A stretch of DNA of 8,822 nt from positions 1 through 8,822 of the forward strand of contig JAMDBH010000130.1 of assembly GCA_023487615.1 (NCBI GenBank), in the 5' to 3' direction. Made by a program: the position numbers and the translations under genes. Positions 5,287 to 8,822 of this stretch are shown piece after piece. The number at the start of each line of letters is the position of its first letter. The stretch's first letter is position 1. This stretch comes from Gammaproteobacteria bacterium. GTDB lineage: Bacteria > Pseudomonadota > Gammaproteobacteria > SURF-13. The notes under the pieces were generated by a model. It was not told the DNA's origin. It did no database searches and was given only the letters and a program-made list of their open reading frames with translations.

Positions 5287-6667
5287 TCTACTACGCACTA
5301 CAGCGTTCCGCCTGACCCTGTTGTATGTCGGCCTGTTCGGAGTCTCCAATGCCGTACTGCTGGGTTTTATTTATTGGACCACTACCCGCTATATGGACCA
5401 GCAAACGGATATGGGAATTATGGCGGAGACCGATGCCTTGCGCGATGTATATCGTCAGGGCGGGCTTGATGAGCTGCGCCGCAGTATAGATCGCCGCAGC
5501 GCGGCGGGAGATGAAACAGAGCGTGTTTATCTTTTAGCGAGCCCGGGTCAAACGCAACTGGCCGGCAACATGAAGATCCGGAGAGGCGCGTCGCCCTCGG
5601 TCACCGGCTGGTCCCGCATCGCCCTGTCCGCCAACGGCAATCACCATGATGAAGAAGAGGAAGCCCATCGGGCACGAATCTTGACGACTGCCTTGCCCGG
5701 CGGTTACTACCTCGTGGTGGGGCGTGAGCTGCACGAGCGAGAAGAGTTGCGCCGCTACACGTTGCTCACACTGCTATGGGCGCTCGGCATCACGCTTACC
5801 CTGGGTTTGCTGGGCGGCTTGGCAATGAGCCGCAATGTGCTACATCGCATAGACGGCATCAACCGCACCAGCCGGGCGATCATGGCCGGGCATCTCACCC
5901 GGCGCATATCTCTGACGGGCAGCGGCGACGAGTTCGACGAGCTGGCGGAGAATCTCAACCGGATGCTGGATCAGATCGAACATCTCATGGACGCAACGCG
6001 CCTGGTCACCGACAGCATCGCCCATGACTTGCGCAGCCCGCTCAACCGTCTGCGCAGCCGGCTGGAACTTGCGCAACTCAGCGAACGCCCCGTCGAGGAA
6101 TACCGCAGCGTGATGGAGCAGTCGCTTGCCGAGGTGGACAGGTTGCTCGACACCTTTAACGCCCTGCTCGGCATCGCCCATGCGGAGGCCGGCGGACGCC
6201 GCAATGATTGGGAGAGGGTAGACCTCAGCGCTATCGTGCGCGACATCGCCGAGCTTTATCAGCCTCTCGCCGAGGATCGCAACCATACATTCAGCAGCCG
6301 TATTCAGGGAGACCTCAGTCTTTACGGCAGCCGTCAGTTGCTTGCGCAGGCGCTTTCCAATCTGCTCGACAACGCCATCAAATACACGCCGCCGGGCGGA
6401 CTTATCGAGATCACAGCCGCACGCTATAATAGTAAGCTTGAAATCAACGTGGCCGATAACGGCCCGGGCATCCCGGAGGCGTTGCGGCAACAAGCGCTGG
6501 AGCGCTTCGTGCGCCTGGACACAAGCCGCAGCACACCCGGCAGCGGGTTGGGTTTGAGCCTGGTGCGCGCCGTCGCGCAGTTGCATCACGCCGAACTGGA
6601 ACTTACCGATAATCACCCCGGCCTCAAGGTTATAATGCGTTTTTCCGAACAGTTCGTTAGCAATTAG
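5273..6667 (+). CDS. Membrane sensor histidine kinase (HAMP, HisKA, HATPase), partner of the upstream regulator
   Basis: With the GTG start at 5273 the product is 464 residues. It has a first membrane helix (about 14-36), a periplasmic sensor of about 125 residues, a second helix (about 163-184), HAMP (about 185-237), HisKA with the phospho-acceptor His251 in SIAHDLRSPLNR, and an ATPase domain with the N box LLDNAIKYTP (Asn367), G1 DNGPGIPE (395-402) and G2 GSGLGLSLV (423-431). It should phosphorylate Asp51 of the adjacent regulator. The sensor carries an unusual NHHDEEEEAH patch (123-132), which could bind cations. The frame is open further to ATG 5225, deep inside the regulator gene, giving a tail without family likeness. 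The GTG, giving (M)RLPNLLRTTAFRLTLLY, looks typical and overlaps the regulator stop by 14 bases. Its stop touches a palindromic repeat element. Confidence 0.92.
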   Translation: MRLPNLLRTTAFRLTLLYVGLFGVSNAVLLGFIYWTTTRYMDQQTDMGIMAETDALRDVYRQGGLDELRRSIDRRSAAGDETERVYLLASPGQTQLAGNMKIRRGASPSVTGWSRIALSANGNHHDEEEEAHRARILTTALPGGYYLVVGRELHEREELRRYTLLTLLWALGITLTLGLLGGLAMSRNVLHRIDGINRTSRAIMAGHLTRRISLTGSGDEFDELAENLNRMLDQIEHLMDATRLVTDSIAHDLRSPLNRLRSRLELAQLSERPVEEYRSVMEQSLAEVDRLLDTFNALLGIAHAEAGGRRNDWERVDLSAIVRDIAELYQPLAEDRNHTFSSRIQGDLSLYGSRQLLAQALSNLLDNAIKYTPPGGLIEITAARYNSKLEINVADNGPGIPEALRQQALERFVRLDTSRSTPGSGLGLSLVRAVAQLHHAELELTDNHPGLKVIMRFSEQFVSN

Positions 6668-6826
6668 CCTAAAAACGGCGTTTCACCGCAGAGGGCGCGG
6701 AGAACGCAAAGAGATTCAACTGGTCAGATTCACAAACCCGCTCACCCTGCGGGTGACGCGGCGCAACGAGCTAAGGATTTTTTCTCAGTATTCTCTGCGT
6801 CCTCTGCGGTTCAAGATTTTTTTAGG
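6668..6826. repeat. 159-base MITE-like inverted-repeat element with 9-base tandem units
   Basis: The ends are CCTAAAAA and TTTTTAGG. Inside them the arms 6685-6704 and 6791-6810 are inverted copies matching at 18 of 20 bases. Each arm is made of 9-base units of the form CGCAGAGRR (left arm: CGCAGAGGG, CGCGGAGAA, CGCAAAGAG). The centre has a further hairpin, TCACCC-TGC-GGGTGA (6742-6756), extended by CCGC/GCGG with one bulged base. No protein is encoded. From memory, CCGCAGAGGACGCAGAG-type repeats recur between genes in many proteobacteria; here I see one copy only. The element fills nearly the whole kinase-ffh gap. Its right end supplies the AGG of the ffh ribosome binding site. Confidence 0.75.
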
Positions 6827-6827
6827 A
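6824..6827 (+). promoter_or_regulatory. Ribosome binding site of ffh, inside the repeat edge
   Basis: AGGA lies six bases before ATG 6834, good spacing for a Shine-Dalgarno sequence. It supports ATG 6834 over the in-frame GTG at 6753, which would translate through the repeat. Three of its four bases belong to the terminal TTTTTAGG of the inverted-repeat element. Confidence 0.6.
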
Positions 6828-6833
6828 TTAATC

Positions 6834-8186
6834 ATGTTTGACACCCTGACCGAGCGCCTTGCCCGCACCCTGAAAAACCTGCGCGGCCAAGGGCGGCTCA
6901 CCGAAGACAACATCAAGGACAGTCTGCGCGAAGTGCGCATGGCCTTGCTGGAGGCGGATGTCGCCCTGCCCGTGGTGCGTGAGTTTGTAGAGCATGTGCG
7001 CGAGCGCGCCGTGGGTCAGGAGGTCATGCAGAGCCTGACGCCCGGTCAGGCGCTCATCAAGATCGTGCATGATGAGCTTATCAAGGTGATGGGTGAGTCG
7101 AGCGAAGAACTGAATCTCAATGTCCCGCCCCCTGCGGTGATTCTTATGGCCGGTCTGCAAGGGTCCGGCAAGACGACCACCGTCGCCAAACTGGCGCGCT
7201 GGCTCAAGGAGCGTAAGAAAAAGTCGGTGTTGGTGGTAAGCGCCGATGTCTATCGTCCGGCCGCCATCGAGCAGCTTCGGGTCCTGGCCGAGGATGTCGG
7301 CGTCCATTTCTTTTCCAGCGATGCTTCCCAAGATCCGGTGGCGATAGCGCAAGCGGCGTTGCAACACGCGCGCAAACAATTGCTGGACGTGGTGTTGGTG
7401 GACACCGCGGGACGTTTGCACATAGACGCCGATATGATGGATGAAATCCGCCGTCTGCACGCCGCACTGTTGCCTGTGGAGACCTTATTCGTGGTGGACA
7501 GCATGACCGGCCAGGACGCCGCCAATACCGCCGCCGCCTTCCACGCCGCCTTGCCCTTGACCGGCGTGATTCTCACCAAGACCGATGGCGACGCGCGGGG
7601 CGGAGCAGCGCTTTCGATCCGGCACATCACCGGCAGACCCATCAAATTTCTGGGCACGGGTGAGAAGACCACGGCCCTGGAGCCCTTTTACCCCGACCGC
7701 ATCGCCTCGCGCATCATGGGGATGGGTGATGTGCTAAGCCTTATCGAAGAGGCTCAACACACGGTGGATCATCAGCACATCGAGAAATTTGCCACCAAGC
7801 TCAAGAAGGGCAAAGGCTTCGATCTGGAGGACTTCCGCGATCAACTGCGCCAGATGCGCAAGATGGGTGGCATGGCGGGTCTGATGGACAAGCTGCCCGG
7901 CATGTCCAATGTCCCGGAGGCGGTGAAGAGCCAGATCAATGACCGCGAAACCCTCCGCCTTGAGGCGATGATCAACTCGATGACGCCCCAGGAACGGCAC
8001 AAGCCGGATCTCATCAAGGGTTCCCGCAAGCGCCGCATCGCCGCGGGCTCCGGCACCCAGATACAGGACGTAAACCGCATGCTAAAACAATTTGAACAGA
8101 TGCAACGGATGATGAAACAAGTCTCCAAAGGCGGCATGGCAAAGCTTATGCGCGGCCTAAAAGGTCGTATTCCTGGGCGCTTTTAA
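6834..8186 (+). CDS. ffh: Signal recognition particle GTPase Ffh (SRP54)
   Basis: A 450-residue protein, complete and of normal length. With 4.5S RNA, Ffh binds signal sequences of nascent inner-membrane proteins and targets ribosomes to FtsY at the membrane. It has an N domain (1 to about 95, beginning MFDTLTERLARTLKNLRG) and a G domain with P-loop GLQGSGKT (107-114), DVYRPAAIEQL (138-148), DTAGR (190-194), TKTD (248-251), DARGGAALS (253-261) and GTGEK (274-278). The methionine-rich M domain (about 297-450) has the RNA-binding part GSRKRRIAAGSGT (396-408) and QDVNRMLKQFEQMQRMM. All GTPase motifs are intact. It is preceded by a palindromic element that also gives its Shine-Dalgarno, and is followed by a different palindrome and then ribF. 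The frequent neighbour rpsP is absent. Confidence 0.98.
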   Translation: MFDTLTERLARTLKNLRGQGRLTEDNIKDSLREVRMALLEADVALPVVREFVEHVRERAVGQEVMQSLTPGQALIKIVHDELIKVMGESSEELNLNVPPPAVILMAGLQGSGKTTTVAKLARWLKERKKKSVLVVSADVYRPAAIEQLRVLAEDVGVHFFSSDASQDPVAIAQAALQHARKQLLDVVLVDTAGRLHIDADMMDEIRRLHAALLPVETLFVVDSMTGQDAANTAAAFHAALPLTGVILTKTDGDARGGAALSIRHITGRPIKFLGTGEKTTALEPFYPDRIASRIMGMGDVLSLIEEAQHTVDHQHIEKFATKLKKGKGFDLEDFRDQLRQMRKMGGMAGLMDKLPGMSNVPEAVKSQINDRETLRLEAMINSMTPQERHKPDLIKGSRKRRIAAGSGTQIQDVNRMLKQFEQMQRMMKQVSKGGMAKLMRGLKGRIPGRF

Positions 8187-8196
8187 AAATGCGTCC

Positions 8197-8293
8197 TTTG
8201 TCTTTAGGCGGCGTTGGAATTCTGCTCGAAATGCTCATGTACTGCCGTGTACACTCCGCTTTCTCGCAGAATTCCGCCTTGCCTAAAGACAAA
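8197..8293. repeat. 97-base palindromic element between ffh and ribF
   Basis: TTTGTCTTTAGGC (8197-8209) is perfectly inverted at 8281-8293. Inside it GGAATTCTGC (8216-8225) is perfectly inverted at 8266-8275, and a short TGTAC/GTACA stem (8238-8242, 8249-8253) closes the centre around TGCCGT. The asymmetric joints are GGCGTT on the left and GCCTT on the right. The result is a long, interrupted cruciform or RNA hairpin. It starts 11 bases after the ffh stop. No U-tract follows, so it is not a classical terminator, though it may protect the ffh mRNA 3' end. The strong arm conservation suggests a dispersed repeat family; copy number cannot be seen here. Confidence 0.75.
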
Positions 8294-8344
8294 ATCCACT
8301 ATTTTTAGAGGTGCCCTACAGGATGTTCGTTACAATAAGCGTTT

Positions 8345-8350
8345 TATAAA
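8345..8350 (+). promoter_or_regulatory. Candidate -10 box for ribF
   Basis: TATAAA lies in the AT-rich stretch after the palindrome, with TACAAT at 8331-8336 as an alternative. No good -35 is seen for either. Use of TATAAA would start transcription near 8357, about nine bases before the ribF ATG, which has no clear Shine-Dalgarno sequence. Confidence 0.3.
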
Positions 8351-8365
8351 TACGCGTGTGGCTAC

Positions 8366-8822
8366 ATGGAGCTTATCCGAGGTTTTTACAATCTGCGCAC
8401 TCGCCACCACGGTTGTGTGGCGACCATCGGCAACTTTGACGGAGTGCATCTCGGTCACCAGGCGGTATTAGGCCAGCTAGCCGAGAAATCGGCCGAGCTT
8501 GGATTGCCTTCCGTGGTAGTGACCTTTGAGCCGCAGCCGCGGGAGTTTTTCGCCCATAGCCAGAGCCCGGCCCGGTTGACCCGGTTCCGGGAAAAAATGC
8601 AGGCCTTGCGGCGCTACTCGGTGGATCGGGTGGTGTGTCTGCGCTTCGATGAGAAACTGGCCAGTATGGAGGCACAGGATTTCATACAAAGACTGCTGGT
8701 GGAGGGACTAGGGGTGCGCTATCTGGTGGCCGGCGACGATTTTCGTTTCGGGCATGACCGCCGGGGAGATTTCGCCATGTTGCAAACGGCGGGTGCGCGA
8801 TATGGATTCCAAGTCGTGAACA
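8366..8822 (+). CDS. ribF: Bifunctional riboflavin kinase / FAD synthetase RibF, 3' end cut by window
   Basis: From ATG 8366 the frame is open to the window end, giving the first 152 of an expected 300 or so residues. RibF phosphorylates riboflavin to FMN and adenylates FMN to FAD. Only the N-terminal nucleotidyltransferase (FAD synthetase) domain is visible. It has IGNFDGVHLGHQ (21-32) with the GxxH adenylylation motif, VTFEPQPREFF (52-62), the LTRFREKMQAL segment (71-81), and AGDDFRFGHDRRGDF (122-136). The kinase domain lies beyond the window. The N-terminus MELIRGFYNL is typical, so the start is sure despite the missing Shine-Dalgarno. In many gammaproteobacteria ileS and lspA follow. It comes after ffh with a palindromic element and a possible own promoter between them. 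Confidence 0.96.
   Translation, partial: MELIRGFYNLRTRHHGCVATIGNFDGVHLGHQAVLGQLAEKSAELGLPSVVVTFEPQPREFFAHSQSPARLTRFREKMQALRRYSVDRVVCLRFDEKLASMEAQDFIQRLLVEGLGVRYLVAGDDFRFGHDRRGDFAMLQTAGARYGFQVVN

Noticed and set aside
5840..6616. Long open frame of 258 codons on the minus strand opposite the kinase
   Set aside because: The plus strand carries all kinase motifs over this stretch; the minus-strand product has no family features.
6688..6713. CRISPR-like short tandem repeats
   Set aside because: The 9-base units are contiguous without spacers and lie within an inverted-repeat element; no cas genes are present.
6753..6833. In-frame GTG start giving a longer Ffh
   Set aside because: The extra 27 residues would be read from the inverted-repeat element; ATG 6834 has a good AGGA and the standard Ffh N-terminus.
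8214..8471. Open frame of 85 codons across the second palindrome
   Set aside because: It starts in the palindrome arm and runs out of frame into ribF; no motifs and no ribosome binding site.

Overview
The window is GC-rich, densely packed chromosomal DNA. Its gene content points to a gammaproteobacterium: a rubredoxin, thiD, thiE and hemL block, ALA synthesis by the C5 route, a DUF938 methyltransferase-like protein, Ffh and RibF. A free-living respiratory or sulfur-oxidising lineage (Chromatiales or Acidiferrobacterales-like) would fit, but the order is a guess. Most of the window is housekeeping; the accessory interest lies in the middle (about 3.5-6.7 kb) and in two intergenic palindromic elements around ffh.

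Region 1 (1-3518): the 3' part of a DUF938 gene ends tail-to-tail with a short rubredoxin gene on the minus strand, and their stop codons overlap by 3 bases or so. The rubredoxin is divergent from a compact thiD-thiE-hemL operon (ATGA overlap, then a 7-base gap). ThiD makes HMP diphosphate, ThiE joins it to the thiazole phosphate to give thiamine phosphate, and HemL makes 5-aminolevulinate for tetrapyrroles. The 105-base divergent space holds a perfect -10 box for rubA, with an 18-base dyad at its predicted transcription start.

Region 2 (3527-6667): two minus-strand genes encode a small exported acidic, His-containing protein and a four-helix cytochrome b561. They are divergent from an OmpR-type response regulator and its histidine kinase. 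The shared 136-base space holds a palindrome and a 10-base direct repeat, and a hairpin lies between the small gene and the cytochrome gene. The kinase sensor loop carries an HHDEEEEAH patch that recalls the composition of the small protein. I infer a locally regulated redox or cation/metal-response module; no ligand can be read from the sequence.

Region 3 (6668-8822): ffh is complete and is bounded by two different palindromic elements. One is a 159-base inverted repeat that fills almost the whole kinase-ffh gap and contains 9-base tandem units of the type CGCAGAGRR. The other is a 97-base hairpin element between ffh and ribF. ribF runs off the right end. Ffh next to ribF rather than rpsP suggests that this part of the chromosome has been rearranged relative to common gammaproteobacterial order.
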